The notes beneath the pieces are model-generated. The model worked only from the letters and a program-made list of their open reading frames with translations, was not told the origin of the DNA and ran no database searches. A stretch of 64,000 nt of DNA from Butyrivibrio sp. LB2008. GTDB taxonomy: Bacteria > Bacillota > Clostridia > Lachnospirales > Lachnospiraceae. The position numbers and the translations under genes were made by a program. The DNA is taken from contig NZ_KK211305.1 of the NCBI RefSeq assembly GCF_000621565.1, forward strand, positions 280,258 to 344,257. Direction: 5' to 3'. Positions 34,396 through 43,804 of this stretch are shown here, one piece after another; the first letter of the stretch is position 1; every line of letters begins with the position of its first letter.

Positions 34396-35754
34396 TTGAA
34401 AAAAACTGCTAAACAGATTATGACCGCAAGTGTTGTAGCTGCAATAACAATTTCCAACATGAACAGTATAATCGTATGTGCTGCACCGTCAAGGAGAGTA
34501 ACGAGCGTTTTGCCTCAGGCAGGCTTTACATACGCATTAGGGGATAATCAAGTATCACTTTCAACTCTTCAGAACAGTATGGACGAAGAAAACAGTAATT
34601 CAAGCAAGGGAGCGAGTAAGAAGGGGGATCAGGCGAATTCTTCATCATCTATAAGCAAGTCTGTTGCTGATAAGATCGATTCAAGTTCTGCTGTTACCGA
34701 TACGACACCTTCAGCTTCAAGTATTACGAACAGTATTCTTCGTGATATCCAGGCTGCGACAGGAGCCGTAAATGGTGAGTCAGGTGATGATCAATCTGAA
34801 GATTCATCCTCAGTTGAAGAAATGAATTACGACAACCTTGTAGTCGCTAAGGTTGAAGATTATGTATATATCCGTGATTATCCGGATAAAGATCAGGGAG
34901 AAGTTGTTGGTAAACTTCCTGATAAATCAGTCGGATCTTTCATAGAAGAAAAAGATGGCTGGTACAAAATTAAATCAGGTGATGTAGAAGGTTGGGTAAA
35001 AGGCGAATTCTGTATTAAAGGTAGCGAAGCTGCTGATTATGCAATGAAGGAAGCCAGAGTAGAGGCAACAGTTTCCACTACAGATTCCACTCTTAACGCA
35101 CGTAGTGAAGCCAGTGTAGAGTCTAAGAGAATAGGCTATGTATCACAGGGGGAAATCTTCGAAGTAATTGATCGCGTTGACGGATGGGCTAAGATCAGTA
35201 TGGAGGAAGGTGACGCTTGGGTTTCAACTGATTTCCTTTCTTTTAAAACTTTATTCCAGGAGGCTATATCAAAGAAAGCAGAAGAAGAACAGCTTGCTAA
35301 AGAAAAGGCCGAACTCGAAGCCAACAAGAAAGCTGCAAGCAAATCTACATCTGATAAGTCTGAAGGTAAGAACTACAAGTCTGCTGCATCTTATACTACA
35401 GAGACAAGCTCAATCGGATCTGCGGTTGCTGAATTCGCTAAGCAGTTCGTTGGTAACCCTTATGTATACGGCGGAACTAGTTTGACAGAAGGTGCTGACT
35501 GCTCAGGATTCGTAATGAGTGTATATAAGAACTTCGGTGTAAGTCTTTCTCACAGTTCCGGTGCTGACAGAAGCGTTGGTGCTGCGGTTGATGGACTTGG
35601 AAATGCACAGCCCGGTGATATCGTATGTTACTCAGGTCACGTTGCTATCTATATCGGAAACGGACAGATTGTACATGCTTCAACGGCTAAGACAGGTATT
35701 AAGATTTCTAATGCTGATTACCGTAAGGTACTTGCAGTAAGAAGAATTCTCTAA
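34396..35754 (+). CDS. secreted SH3b-NlpC/P60 peptidoglycan hydrolase
   Basis: This 452-residue protein has a signal peptide (about 1-31, ending V-C-A-A), a Ser/Asp-rich linker to about 150, two SH3b domains (about 155-215 and 230-290), a Lys/Glu-rich linker and a C-terminal NlpC/P60 domain. The catalytic triad is complete: Cys369 (A-D-C-S-G-F), His415 (S-G-H-V-A-I-Y-I-G) and His427. It should cut stem peptides in the cell wall during growth or separation. The start is TTG with GGAGG 6 nt upstream. Confidence 0.92.
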   Translation: MKKTAKQIMTASVVAAITISNMNSIIVCAAPSRRVTSVLPQAGFTYALGDNQVSLSTLQNSMDEENSNSSKGASKKGDQANSSSSISKSVADKIDSSSAVTDTTPSASSITNSILRDIQAATGAVNGESGDDQSEDSSSVEEMNYDNLVVAKVEDYVYIRDYPDKDQGEVVGKLPDKSVGSFIEEKDGWYKIKSGDVEGWVKGEFCIKGSEAADYAMKEARVEATVSTTDSTLNARSEASVESKRIGYVSQGEIFEVIDRVDGWAKISMEEGDAWVSTDFLSFKTLFQEAISKKAEEEQLAKEKAELEANKKAASKSTSDKSEGKNYKSAASYTTETSSIGSAVAEFAKQFVGNPYVYGGTSLTEGADCSGFVMSVYKNFGVSLSHSSGADRSVGAAVDGLGNAQPGDIVCYSGHVAIYIGNGQIVHASTAKTGIKISNADYRKVLAVRRIL

Positions 35755-35773
35755 TAAATATAAGTTTATTCTT

Positions 35774-35806
35774 AAGAGCTATCGCGAAAGCGGTAGCTCT
35801 TTTTAT
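35774..35806 (+). terminator. terminator after NlpC/P60 gene
   Basis: AAGAGCTATCGC-GAAA-GCGGTAGCTCTT with a T tail. Confidence 0.88.
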
Positions 35807-35928
35807 AAAAAATCTTTTTCGGTGAAAAAGAAAAAGCTTCGCTTTAAAGAATATTTTTCTCTGATGTGCACATAAAGGTAAAAGTCAATAACAAAAAGAT
35901 TATTTTTTGAAAACAAAAAATTCATAAG

Positions 35929-36029
35929 TTATCCACAGGTTGTGAGAAAAATTGTCTAAAAAATGAACTTATACACGAAGTTATCCACATTATCCACTAA
36001 AATATAGAATAAGATTTGATTTATCCACG
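35929..36029 (+). other. cluster of five DnaA-box-like sites
   Basis: Within 101 nt on one strand lie TTATCCACA (35929), TTATACACG (35969), TTATCCACA (35981), TTATCCACT (35990) and TTATCCACG (36021). Two match the DnaA box TTATNCACA exactly and three differ at the last base. The surrounding 430-nt gap before hpf is very AT-rich. Gene direction does not diverge here and dnaA/dnaN are absent, so it is probably a DnaA-binding regulatory or titration cluster. The rest of the gap holds only a hairpin (36176-36203) in the hpf leader. Confidence 0.6.
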
Positions 36030-36236
36030 TTAAAAAACATGAAATAATTTTGTGCAGTATTCACAAAAAGAGCGAAAATTTTAAAAGAACTCGCTCAATT
36101 TTCACTTATAAAATGTACTTATGGGGCACAAAATGGTATACTGTATATATATTAAAAACGGCTATTAAGTGTAGTATTTATCAGTGTTTTATTTCTGATA
36201 AATAAATTCACAAGTCGAAGCAAAGGGGATGATTGC

Positions 36237-36767
36237 ATGAAATTTACTATCGTAGGCAAGAACATTGATGTAACACCCGGACTTAAGGCAGCGGTTGAAG
36301 AGAAGATCGGAAAACTTGAAAAGTATTTCACCTCTGATACAGATGCCAATGTTACCCTCAGCGTTGATAAGGATAGACATAAGATCGAGGTTACCATTCC
36401 CGTCAAGGGCAAAATTATCCGTGCAGAGCAGGTCAGCAATGACATGTATGTTTCGGTAGACCTGGTAGAGGAGGTTATTGAGAGACAACTTAAGAAATAC
36501 AGAAGTAAGATCGTTGATAAGCAGCAGGCTGAAGTAAGCAACTTCAAGAAAGAATATCTTGAAGCTGAGTACATGGATGAAGAGACTATCCGAATCGAGA
36601 GAGTCAAGAAATTCGATCCAAAGCCTATGTATGCTGAAGATGCATGTGTTCAGATGGAACTTTTGGGACACAATTTCTTTGTATTTGTTAATGCAGAGAC
36701 AGATATGGTTAATGTGGTTTATAAGAGAAAAGGAAATACATACGGATTGATAGAGCCTGAAGTATGA
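36237..36767 (+). CDS. hpf: long ribosome hibernation-promoting factor
   Basis: This 176-residue protein is the long HPF/RaiA form: an N-terminal S30AE domain (I-V-G-K-N-I-D-V-T-P-G-L-K-A-A-V-E-E-K-I-G-K-L-E-K-Y-F), a linker, and a C-terminal dimerisation domain (about 118-176) with M-E-L-L-G-H-N-F-F-V-F-V-N-A-E-T. It binds idle 70S ribosomes and pairs them into 100S dimers. The next gene overlaps its stop by 4 nt (ATGA). Confidence 0.95.
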   Translation: MKFTIVGKNIDVTPGLKAAVEEKIGKLEKYFTSDTDANVTLSVDKDRHKIEVTIPVKGKIIRAEQVSNDMYVSVDLVEEVIERQLKKYRSKIVDKQQAEVSNFKKEYLEAEYMDEETIRIERVKKFDPKPMYAEDACVQMELLGHNFFVFVNAETDMVNVVYKRKGNTYGLIEPEV

Positions 36768-38878
36768 TACGAGAATATTTTTCAAACAAAACTAAAAGAA
36801 CCATAATACTCACGGGGTTGCTGGCTGTTGGTGCAGCAACCCTTTTTTATTGTGGTCTTGCAAAAGATAAGGGTACGGTTGTCATAAATGAGGTGTGCGG
36901 AAATAATTTCTGCGCATATTGTAATGAAGCCGGAGAATATACTGACTATGTGGAACTTTACAATATGTCAGGCGAAGATGTGGAAGGACTGTATCTATCC
37001 GATAACAGAAAACATCCCAAGAAATATAAGATTGAGGTGGCGATTCCCGCAAACGGATATTACCTTGCAAGTATTTCCAAGGATGTTGACGGCGGCTTTG
37101 GTATAAGTAAGAGCGGAGAGTCGCTTTATCTGTGCGACGAAAGGGGCAAGGTAATTGATTCTGTTGCTATTCCGGAACTTTCGTATGATGTTACTTATTC
37201 GAGAAAGAAGGACGGGAATGGTAAATTTGAAAGAATGTCCGCTACTCCCGGAGCGACGAATGAGGGCGCGGCATATATCGATGCGGATACAGAGGATGAA
37301 CCGAAGTTTTCTATAGAAGATGGTTTCTATATAGAAGGAACGAAGTTAAAAATTTCTGCGTCTCCCTGGACAGACATTTATTACACTGATGACGGAAGTG
37401 TTCCGGATAAGACTTCGCATAAGTACAAAGGTGAGATTGAGCTTGCAGATGCTTCGGAAAAAGATAATGTGTATGCGAATGAGATTATGTATCCGACTTA
37501 CGCTCCGCCTGCGTATAAGGTTGATAAGGCGAATATTATAAGCGCCGTTGCGATAAATAAGTTCACAGGGGAAAAGAGTGAGGTTGTGACTCATACTTAT
37601 TTTGTCGGTTTTGACAAGAAGGAAAAGTATAAGGATATGAGAATCATGTCACTTGTCTTTGATCCCGCAGATCTTTTTGACCATGACAGAGGAATCTATA
37701 CACTCGGAAAGAGGTATGATGAGTATTTGGAACTTGGCGGTTTTACAGACCTTCCGGCAGACGAAGTTCCCGGAAGTTTTGTTGATGAAAACGGCGAAGA
37801 ACAGTTTAGAAGCTCTTTTACAAATTCTGAGTACAAGGGAAGAGAAGCTGAGAGAAGAGCGCATATGACTGCTTTTGATGCTGCGCATGACAGCTCTTTT
37901 GCCCAGGATATAGGAGTGAGGATATCGGGAGAGTCCACGAGATTTGTATTCCAGAAGTCACTCAATCTCTTTGCGAGAGATATTTACGACGGAGAAAAGC
38001 GCTTTAAACAGAGCTTTGTCTGCAATAATGAAAAGAAAGTGCGCCTTAGAAAAGGTGATGGCAGGATCTTATATCAGGAACCTTTCATACAGTCAGTGAT
38101 GGGTGAGATCGGCATTCCGTATCAGGAATCTGTGCCGGAAGTTCTCTTTATTAATGGAGAGTACTGGGGAATCTACAACTTGAGAGAGCAGTATGACAGT
38201 AATTATTTCGAGGAGCATTTCGGGATCCCTGAGGATCAGCTCTGGGCTGAAAAAAATAACACTGTGGAAAACGGTGATGCGCAGACTGACGAGAATTACA
38301 AGTCGCTGATTGACAGGATGTGCTACTCCGACATGAGTGATGATGAGATCTATTCTTCTATTGAGAGTGAGATTGACATCAATAATATGATCGATTATTA
38401 CTGCATGCTGCTGTTCTTTAATGATACCGATATAGATCCCGATCACAACAGGTTTATGTTCAGGTCAAAAGAGCCGGGATACGGCGATTACGGAGACGGG
38501 CGCTGGCGCTATGCTGCGTACGATCTTGATATTACCTGTGATGATGCAGAGGCTGATACCGTCGCATATTACAGAGAACTTGGTGAAAAGATGTTTTGGC
38601 CCGGATTCTTCTATGAAAGACCGGGATTTAAGGAGCTCTTTTACGACAGAATGGTTGAACTTACGGAAAACGAGCTCTCATATGAGCATCTGAGCAAAAA
38701 ACTTTCCGAATGGGACAAGGTGTATCGGAAACAGAATATAGAGAATGTCAGGAGATTTGAGGGAATTAATTATACAGAAAAGGATTATGAGAAGGATCTT
38801 TTGAAGCTTGATACGTTCTTTAAAGAGCGAAAGCAATATGTTCTTGAAATGTTGGAAAATGATATAAATACTTATTAA
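36764..38878 (+). CDS. CotH-type protein with lamin-tail domain
   Basis: This 704-residue protein has a transmembrane or signal segment at about 13-32, then a lamin-tail domain (about 38-160; V-I-N-E-V-C-G-N-N, Y-V-E-L-Y-N). A chitobiase-C-like beta domain follows (about 185-270; Y-Y-T-D-D-G-S-V-P-D). The CotH kinase-like domain (about 285-690) has V-R-I-S-G-E-S-T-R, L-R-K-G-D-G, and W-R-Y-A-A-Y-D-L-D-I-T. CotH folds are atypical kinases and this one is probably extracytoplasmic. It overlaps hpf by 4 nt, an odd pairing of cytosolic and surface functions. Confidence 0.85.
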   Translation: MIREYFSNKTKRTIILTGLLAVGAATLFYCGLAKDKGTVVINEVCGNNFCAYCNEAGEYTDYVELYNMSGEDVEGLYLSDNRKHPKKYKIEVAIPANGYYLASISKDVDGGFGISKSGESLYLCDERGKVIDSVAIPELSYDVTYSRKKDGNGKFERMSATPGATNEGAAYIDADTEDEPKFSIEDGFYIEGTKLKISASPWTDIYYTDDGSVPDKTSHKYKGEIELADASEKDNVYANEIMYPTYAPPAYKVDKANIISAVAINKFTGEKSEVVTHTYFVGFDKKEKYKDMRIMSLVFDPADLFDHDRGIYTLGKRYDEYLELGGFTDLPADEVPGSFVDENGEEQFRSSFTNSEYKGREAERRAHMTAFDAAHDSSFAQDIGVRISGESTRFVFQKSLNLFARDIYDGEKRFKQSFVCNNEKKVRLRKGDGRILYQEPFIQSVMGEIGIPYQESVPEVLFINGEYWGIYNLREQYDSNYFEEHFGIPEDQLWAEKNNTVENGDAQTDENYKSLIDRMCYSDMSDDEIYSSIESEIDINNMIDYYCMLLFFNDTDIDPDHNRFMFRSKEPGYGDYGDGRWRYAAYDLDITCDDAEADTVAYYRELGEKMFWPGFFYERPGFKELFYDRMVELTENELSYEHLSKKLSEWDKVYRKQNIENVRRFEGINYTEKDYEKDLLKLDTFFKERKQYVLEMLENDINTY

Positions 38879-38889
38879 AAATGCGAAGT

Positions 38890-38950
38890 AAACTTCCTGC
38901 GCGGGTTTGGCAAAGTGTCGAAAAAATCAAGCGTGGGAAGTTTTCTTTTT
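38890..38950 (+). terminator. terminator after CotH gene
   Basis: AAACTTCC-TG-CGC pairs with GCG-TG-GGAAGTTT across a long loop, followed by TCTTTTT. Confidence 0.6.
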
Positions 38951-38951
38951 A

Positions 38952-38980
38952 TTGCATTTGACAAGGGGGTATGCTACAAT
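38952..38980 (+). promoter_or_regulatory. promoter for the butyrate operon
   Basis: TTGCAT-N17-TACAAT with an extended -10 (TGC directly before it). A TTGACA also lies in this stretch but only 11 nt from the -10. The thiolase gene starts 105 nt downstream, leaving an ~95-nt leader with no recognised riboswitch. Confidence 0.6.
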
Positions 38981-39084
38981 GAATCTGTTCTGATAAAAAT
39001 TTGTCAATCAGTTCTAATCATAGGTTTTATGAGAAAAAACAAATAATGGATAGGTTAATATTCAAAAAACGGAGGTAATACGTT

Positions 39085-40275
39085 ATGGCACAGAAAGTAG
39101 TATTAGCGGGCGCGTGTAGAACAGCTATCGGCAAGATGGGTGGAGCACTTAGTGGCACACCGGCAGCTGAGCTTGGTTCTATCGTAATCAAGGAGGCGCT
39201 TAATCGCGCAGGTGTAAAGCCTGAGCAGGTTGATGAAGTCCTTATGGGATGCGTTATCCAGGCCGGTCTTGGACAGAACGTTGCCAGACAGGCATCAATC
39301 AAAGCAGGTCTTCCTATTGAGACTCCTGCTGTAACACTTAACGTAGTTTGCGGATCAGGTCTTAACTGTGTCAATATGGCAGCAGATCTTATCAAAGCCG
39401 GAGAGGCTGATATAGTAGTAGCAGGTGGTATGGAGAACATGTCAATGGCTCCTTACGCACTTCCTAATGCACGTTTCGGATATCGTATGAACAACGGAAC
39501 AGTTGTAGATACAATGGTAAACGATGCTCTTACAGATGCATTCAATCACTATCACATGATGATAACAGCAGAGAATATCTGCGACAGATGGAACCTTACA
39601 AGAGAAGAGCTTGACGAGTTCTCAGCAAATTCTCAGCAGAAGTGCGAGAAGGCTATGGCTGAAGGCAAGTTCAACGACGAGATCGTTCCCGTTCCTGTAA
39701 AGGTTAAAAAAGAAATGGTAGACTTCAAGGTTGATGAGGGCCCTCGTGCCGGAACAACAGCAGAGTCTCTTTCAAAGCTTAGATGCTGCTCAGGTAAGGA
39801 AGGCGGACTTGTAACAGCAGGTAACGCTTCAGGTATCAACGACGGTGCTGCAGCTATCGTTGTTATGAGCGAAGAGAAGGCTAAAGAGCTCGGAATCAAG
39901 CCTATGGCTACATGGGTTGGCGGAGCACTTGCAGGTGTTGAGCCCGAGGTTATGGGTATCGGACCTGTTGCAGCTACAAACAAAGTTCTTAAGAAGACAG
40001 GACTTTCACTTGACAATATCGATCTTATCGAGGCTAACGAGGCATTTGCAGCTCAGTCAGTTGCAGTAGCAAGAGACCTTGGATTCGATATGAATAAGGT
40101 TAACGTTAACGGTGGCGCTATCGCTCTCGGACATCCCGTAGGAGCTTCAGGATGCCGTATCCTTGTAACTCTTCTTCACGAGATGGGCAGAAGAGCAGAT
40201 GCTAAGAAGGGTCTTGCAACTCTTTGCATCGGTGGCGGAATGGGATGCGCTACTATAGTAGAGAAGTATGAGTGA
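39085..40275 (+). CDS. thl: acetyl-CoA C-acetyltransferase (thiolase)
   Basis: This 396-residue thiolase joins two acetyl-CoA to acetoacetyl-CoA, the first step of butyrate synthesis. It has the acyl-accepting Cys in N-V-V-C-G-S-G near residue 88, the His in [12 protein letters not shown] near 348 and the C-terminal Cys in [13 protein letters not shown] precedes the ATG. It heads the thl-crt-hbd-bcd-etfB-etfA cluster. A closely related copy lies at 49688. Confidence 0.96.
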   Translation: MAQKVVLAGACRTAIGKMGGALSGTPAAELGSIVIKEALNRAGVKPEQVDEVLMGCVIQAGLGQNVARQASIKAGLPIETPAVTLNVVCGSGLNCVNMAADLIKAGEADIVVAGGMENMSMAPYALPNARFGYRMNNGTVVDTMVNDALTDAFNHYHMMITAENICDRWNLTREELDEFSANSQQKCEKAMAEGKFNDEIVPVPVKVKKEMVDFKVDEGPRAGTTAESLSKLRCCSGKEGGLVTAGNASGINDGAAAIVVMSEEKAKELGIKPMATWVGGALAGVEPEVMGIGPVAATNKVLKKTGLSLDNIDLIEANEAFAAQSVAVARDLGFDMNKVNVNGGAIALGHPVGASGCRILVTLLHEMGRRADAKKGLATLCIGGGMGCATIVEKYE

Positions 40276-40292
40276 TATAGGGATTCAAACTG

Positions 40293-40475
40293 AAGCAGTC
40301 TGCAGCGCTTGCGCTGAGCAGACTGCTTTAGCTTGAAGACCGAACAGACATGAGCAAGTAGCGCGATAGCGCGGATTGCGAATGGCTGTAGCATGACGGC
40401 TGAGAGCACTTGGTGAAGTTTTTTTGAACCTAGTGCGAACGTGTTCCGGCGAACGAATGTGAGAGCGGAACTTCC
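40293..40475 (+). repeat. hairpin repeat module, thl/crt junction
   Basis: A long perfect hairpin (AAGCAGTCTGC/GCAGACTGCTT, with AGCGC/GCGCT inside) at 40293-40328 is followed by a CGCGATAGCGCG element. The two-hairpin module shared with the later junctions (40408-40475) comes next: GCACTTGGT/ACCTAGTGC, then GTTCCG/CGGAAC ending in ACTTCC. Confidence 0.75.
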
Positions 40476-40533
40476 TTGCGGAGTCATGCGTATATCACGA
40501 ATAAACATAGATTATTCAAAAGGAGATAAAGAC

Positions 40534-41328
40534 ATGAGTTTTGTAAATTGCGAAGTAAAAGACAAGATCGCTGTTATTACAATCAACCGTCCCGAAGCAC
40601 TCAACGCACTTAACTCACAGGTTCTTGATGACCTTGGTGCAGCTTTTGACAGCATTGACGTTAATGTTGTAAGAGCCGTTGTTCTAACAGGTGCCGGAGA
40701 CAAGTCATTTGTTGCAGGTGCTGATATCGGAGAGATGAGCACTCTTACAAAGGCTGAGGGCGAAGCTTTCGGTAAGAAGGGTAACGATGTGTTCCGTAAG
40801 ATTGAAGAGTTCCCTCTTCCTGTTATCGCTGCAGTTAACGGATTTGCACTTGGCGGCGGATGCGAGATCTCAATGAGCTGTGATATTCGTATCTGCTCAG
40901 AGAATGCTATGTTCGGTCAGCCGGAGGTTGGTCTCGGAATCACACCCGGATTTGGCGGAACACAGAGACTTGCACGTCTTATCGGTGCAGGAATGGCTAA
41001 GCAGCTTATCTACACAGCACGTAACATCAAAGCAGACGAGGCATACAGAATCGGTCTTGTTAATGCAGTATATCCTCAGGAAGAGCTCCTTGCAGCTGCT
41101 GAGAAGATGGCATCACAGATCGCTGCAAATGCACCTATCGCTGTTCGTGCTTGCAAGAAAGCAATCAACGATGGTCTTCAGACAGACATCGATGCTGCAC
41201 TTGTAATCGAAGAGAAGCTCTTTGGTTCATGCTTCGAGACAGAGGATCAGAAAGAGGGAATGGCAAACTTCCTCAGAAAGAAAGACGATCCGAAGAAGGT
41301 TAAGGTTGTGGATTTTAAAAATGCATAA
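40534..41328 (+). CDS. crt: 3-hydroxybutyryl-CoA dehydratase (crotonase)
   Basis: This 264-residue crotonase-fold protein dehydrates 3-hydroxybutyryl-CoA to crotonyl-CoA. Visible are N-R-P-E-A-L-N-A-L, the oxyanion-hole segment F-V-A-G-A-D-I-G-E-M near residue 65, and the catalytic glutamates in G-G-G-C-E-I near 112 and Q-P-E-V-G-L-G-I-T-P-G-F-G-G-T-Q-R near 132. ATG 40534 is chosen because AAGGAG precedes it. It is flanked on both sides by hairpin repeat modules. Confidence 0.95.
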   Translation: MSFVNCEVKDKIAVITINRPEALNALNSQVLDDLGAAFDSIDVNVVRAVVLTGAGDKSFVAGADIGEMSTLTKAEGEAFGKKGNDVFRKIEEFPLPVIAAVNGFALGGGCEISMSCDIRICSENAMFGQPEVGLGITPGFGGTQRLARLIGAGMAKQLIYTARNIKADEAYRIGLVNAVYPQEELLAAAEKMASQIAANAPIAVRACKKAINDGLQTDIDAALVIEEKLFGSCFETEDQKEGMANFLRKKDDPKKVKVVDFKNA

Positions 41329-41334
41329 AGTAAT

Positions 41335-41404
41335 CACTTGGCGAGGTTTTATCGAGCCTAGTGTACTACTTTGTTCCGGCGAGGGAAGCGAGAGCGGAAC
41401 TTCC
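41335..41404 (+). repeat. hairpin repeat module, crt/hbd junction
   Basis: CACTTGGCGAGG/CGAGCCTAGTG forms the first hairpin, then a GTACTACT spacer, then GTTCCG/CGGAAC ending in TTCC. It starts 6 nt after the crt stop codon. Confidence 0.75.
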
Positions 41405-41456
41405 GATAGGGAAATAGTATGCACACATAATAATTTATATATAGGAGGATTTTAAA

Positions 41457-42329
41457 ATGAAGGTAGCTGTTATTGGCGCAGGTACAATGGGCTCAGGAAT
41501 TGCTCAGACATTTGCTCAGGCTGAGAGCGTAGAGAAAGTATATCTTTGCGACATCAAGACTGAGTTTGCAGAAGGCGGATTTGCTAAGATCAAGAAAGGT
41601 CTTGATAAGCAGGTTGCTAAGGGAAAGAAGACTCAGGAAGAGGCTGACAAGATCACAGGAAAGATTCAGACAGGTCTTAATGACATCTGTGCTGACGCTG
41701 ATCTTGTAGTAGAGGCTGCTCTTGAGGTTATGGATATCAAGAAGAACCTTTTCAAAGAGCTTCAGGATAACATCGTTAAGAATCCTGATTGCATCTTTGC
41801 ATCAAACACATCATCTCTTTCAATCACAGAGATTGGATCAGGACTTGCAAAGCCTATCATCGGTATGCACTTCTTCAATCCCGCTCCTGTTATGAAGCTT
41901 GTTGAAGTTATCCAGGGTGCAAACACACCTGCAGATATGGTTGACAAGATCAAGAAGATTTCTGAGGATCTCGGAAAGACTCCTGTACAGGTTAATGAGG
42001 CAGCAGGATTCGTTGTTAACAGAATCCTTGTTCCTATGATCAACGAAGGTATCTTCGTATATTCAGAAGGCGTTTCAGATATCCAGGGTATCGACACAGC
42101 TATGAAGCTTGGATGTAACCATCCTATGGGACCCCTTGAGCTCGGTGACTACATCGGACTTGATATCGTTCTTGCTATCATGGATGTTCTTTACTCAGAG
42201 ACAGGCGATTCTAAGTATCGTGCTTGCCCTCTTCTTCGTAAGATGGTTCGTGGTAAGCAGCTCGGTGTTAAGACAGGAATCGGCTTCTACAACTATGCAG
42301 ACGGAAACAAGGTTCCTACTGATAAGTAA
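41457..42329 (+). CDS. hbd: 3-hydroxybutyryl-CoA dehydrogenase
   Basis: This 290-residue NAD(P)-dependent enzyme reduces acetoacetyl-CoA to 3-hydroxybutyryl-CoA. It begins with the Rossmann motif [12 protein letters not shown]. It carries the catalytic pattern S-N-T-S-S-L-S-I-T near residue 118, then G-M-H-F-F-N-P with the catalytic His near 139, and R-I-L-V-P near 185. AGGAGG precedes the ATG. Confidence 0.96.
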   Translation: MKVAVIGAGTMGSGIAQTFAQAESVEKVYLCDIKTEFAEGGFAKIKKGLDKQVAKGKKTQEEADKITGKIQTGLNDICADADLVVEAALEVMDIKKNLFKELQDNIVKNPDCIFASNTSSLSITEIGSGLAKPIIGMHFFNPAPVMKLVEVIQGANTPADMVDKIKKISEDLGKTPVQVNEAAGFVVNRILVPMINEGIFVYSEGVSDIQGIDTAMKLGCNHPMGPLELGDYIGLDIVLAIMDVLYSETGDSKYRACPLLRKMVRGKQLGVKTGIGFYNYADGNKVPTDK

Positions 42330-42330
42330 T

Positions 42331-42461
42331 CACTTGGCTCGGCTTTGCCGAGCCTAGTGTACTACTTAGTTCTGGCGAGTGCGAAGCACGAGAGCAGAAC
42401 CTCTGCTTTTTAAGTATGAGAGCAGAACCTCTGCTTTTGTACGCACGAGAGCAGAACTTCC
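42331..42461 (+). repeat. expanded hairpin repeat module, hbd/bcd junction
   Basis: This copy has the same two hairpins (CACTTGGCTCGG/CCGAGCCTAGTG and a second closed by GTTCTG/CAGAAC). The end unit GAGAGCAGAAC-CTCTGC is then repeated, so GAGAGCAGAAC occurs three times in about 70 nt, the last ending in TTCC. Confidence 0.75.
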
Positions 42462-42509
42462 TTATGAAAAATAATTATTATTTAAAGAAAAAATTTGGAG
42501 GAAATTATA

Positions 42510-43670
42510 ATGGATTTTCAGCTTGATCAGCAACATGAAATGGCGAGAGCTCTTTTCAAAGAATTCGCAGAAAAAGAAGTTAAGCCACATGCAATAGACG
42601 TTGATGAGACAGAGGAATTCCCTATCGAAACTGTAAAGAAAATGCAGAAATTCGGTTTCATGGGTATTCCGATTCCCAAGGAGTACGGCGGACAGGGATG
42701 TGATCCCCTTACATACGCTATGTGTGTAGAGGAGCTTGCTAAAGTATGCGGTACTACAGCAGTTATCGTATCAGCTCACACATCACTTTGCTGTGACCCT
42801 ATCATGACATATGGTACAGAAGAGCAGAAGCAGAAGTACCTTGTTCCCCTTGCAAAGGGTGAGAAGCTTGGTGCTTTCGGTCTTACAGAGCCCATGGCAG
42901 GAACAGACGCTCAGGGTGTTCAGACTAAGGCTGTTCTTACAGAAGATGGTAAAGAGTGGATCCTTAACGGTTCTAAGTGCTTTATCACAAACGGTGAGGT
43001 TGCTGATGTTTACATCATCATCGCTTACACAGATATCGTAGAAGATAAGAAGGGAAGAAAGCAGAAGAAGTTCTCAGCGTTCATCGTTGAGAAGGGAACT
43101 CCCGGATTCACATTCGGAACAAAGGAGAACAAGATGGGTATCCGTGGTTCTTCTACATACGAGCTTATCTTCCAGGATTGCCATATTCCTGCAGAGAACC
43201 TTCTCGGTGCTCGCGGAAAAGGCTTCAATATCGCAATGCACACTCTTGACGGCGGACGTATCGGTATCGCTGCTCAGGCTCTTGGTATTGCTGAAGGCGC
43301 ACTTGACAGAACTGTTGAGTACGTTAAGGAGAGAAAGCAGTTCGGAAGATCAATCGGCGCTTTCCAGAACACACAGTTCCAGCTTGCTAACATGGCTACA
43401 CAGTGTGAAGCTGCAAGGCTTCTTGTATATCAGGCTGCTGATGCAAAGAAGAATCAGGCATACTACGGCGTAGAAGCTGCTAAGGCTAAGCTTTTCGCTG
43501 CAGAAGTTGCTATGGATGTTACAACAAAGGCTGTACAGCTTCACGGTGGTTACGGATACATCAGAGAGTACGAAGTAGAGCGCATGATGCGTGATGCTAA
43601 GATCACTGAGATCTACGAAGGAACATCAGAAGTTCAGAGAATGGTTATCTCTGGCGCACTTTTGAAGTAA
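42510..43670 (+). CDS. bcd: butyryl-CoA dehydrogenase
   Basis: This 386-residue acyl-CoA dehydrogenase reduces crotonyl-CoA to butyryl-CoA, taking electrons from EtfAB. It shows [11 protein letters not shown] for FAD and substrate binding near residue 130, Q-L-H-G-G-Y-G-Y near 345, and the catalytic Glu in Y-E-G-T-S-E-V-Q near 370. ATG 42510 fits GGAGG upstream. With EtfAB it probably forms an electron-bifurcating complex that also reduces ferredoxin; that is known for relatives and inferred here. Confidence 0.96.
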   Translation: MDFQLDQQHEMARALFKEFAEKEVKPHAIDVDETEEFPIETVKKMQKFGFMGIPIPKEYGGQGCDPLTYAMCVEELAKVCGTTAVIVSAHTSLCCDPIMTYGTEEQKQKYLVPLAKGEKLGAFGLTEPMAGTDAQGVQTKAVLTEDGKEWILNGSKCFITNGEVADVYIIIAYTDIVEDKKGRKQKKFSAFIVEKGTPGFTFGTKENKMGIRGSSTYELIFQDCHIPAENLLGARGKGFNIAMHTLDGGRIGIAAQALGIAEGALDRTVEYVKERKQFGRSIGAFQNTQFQLANMATQCEAARLLVYQAADAKKNQAYYGVEAAKAKLFAAEVAMDVTTKAVQLHGGYGYIREYEVERMMRDAKITEIYEGTSEVQRMVISGALLK

Positions 43671-43694
43671 TCATAAGTAATCACTTTAAGTAAT

Positions 43695-43767
43695 CACTTG
43701 GCGAGGTCCTTTCGAGCCTAGTGTACTACTTAGTTCTGGCGAGCACGAAGTGCGAGAGCAGAACTTC
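43695..43767 (+). repeat. hairpin repeat module, bcd/etfB junction
   Basis: CACTTGGCGAGG/CGAGCCTAGTG, spacer GTACTACT, then GTTCTG with a GCACGAAGTGC inner stem and CAGAAC, ending in TTCC. TAATCA is repeated three times just before it. Confidence 0.75.
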
Positions 43768-43804
43768 CTTATGAAGAACATAAGACTATAAAGGAGAAAA
43801 AATA

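Noticed and set aside
35929..36029. Chromosomal oriC
   Set aside because: No dnaA, dnaN or rpmH, and genes run the same way on both sides. A DnaA-binding cluster is the safer call.
35807..36236. raiA structured RNA upstream of hpf
   Set aside because: The region is very AT-rich with only one modest hairpin and none of the extensive pairing expected of that RNA class.
38981..39084. Riboswitch or attenuator in the butyrate operon leader
   Set aside because: No convincing stem or terminator in the leader.
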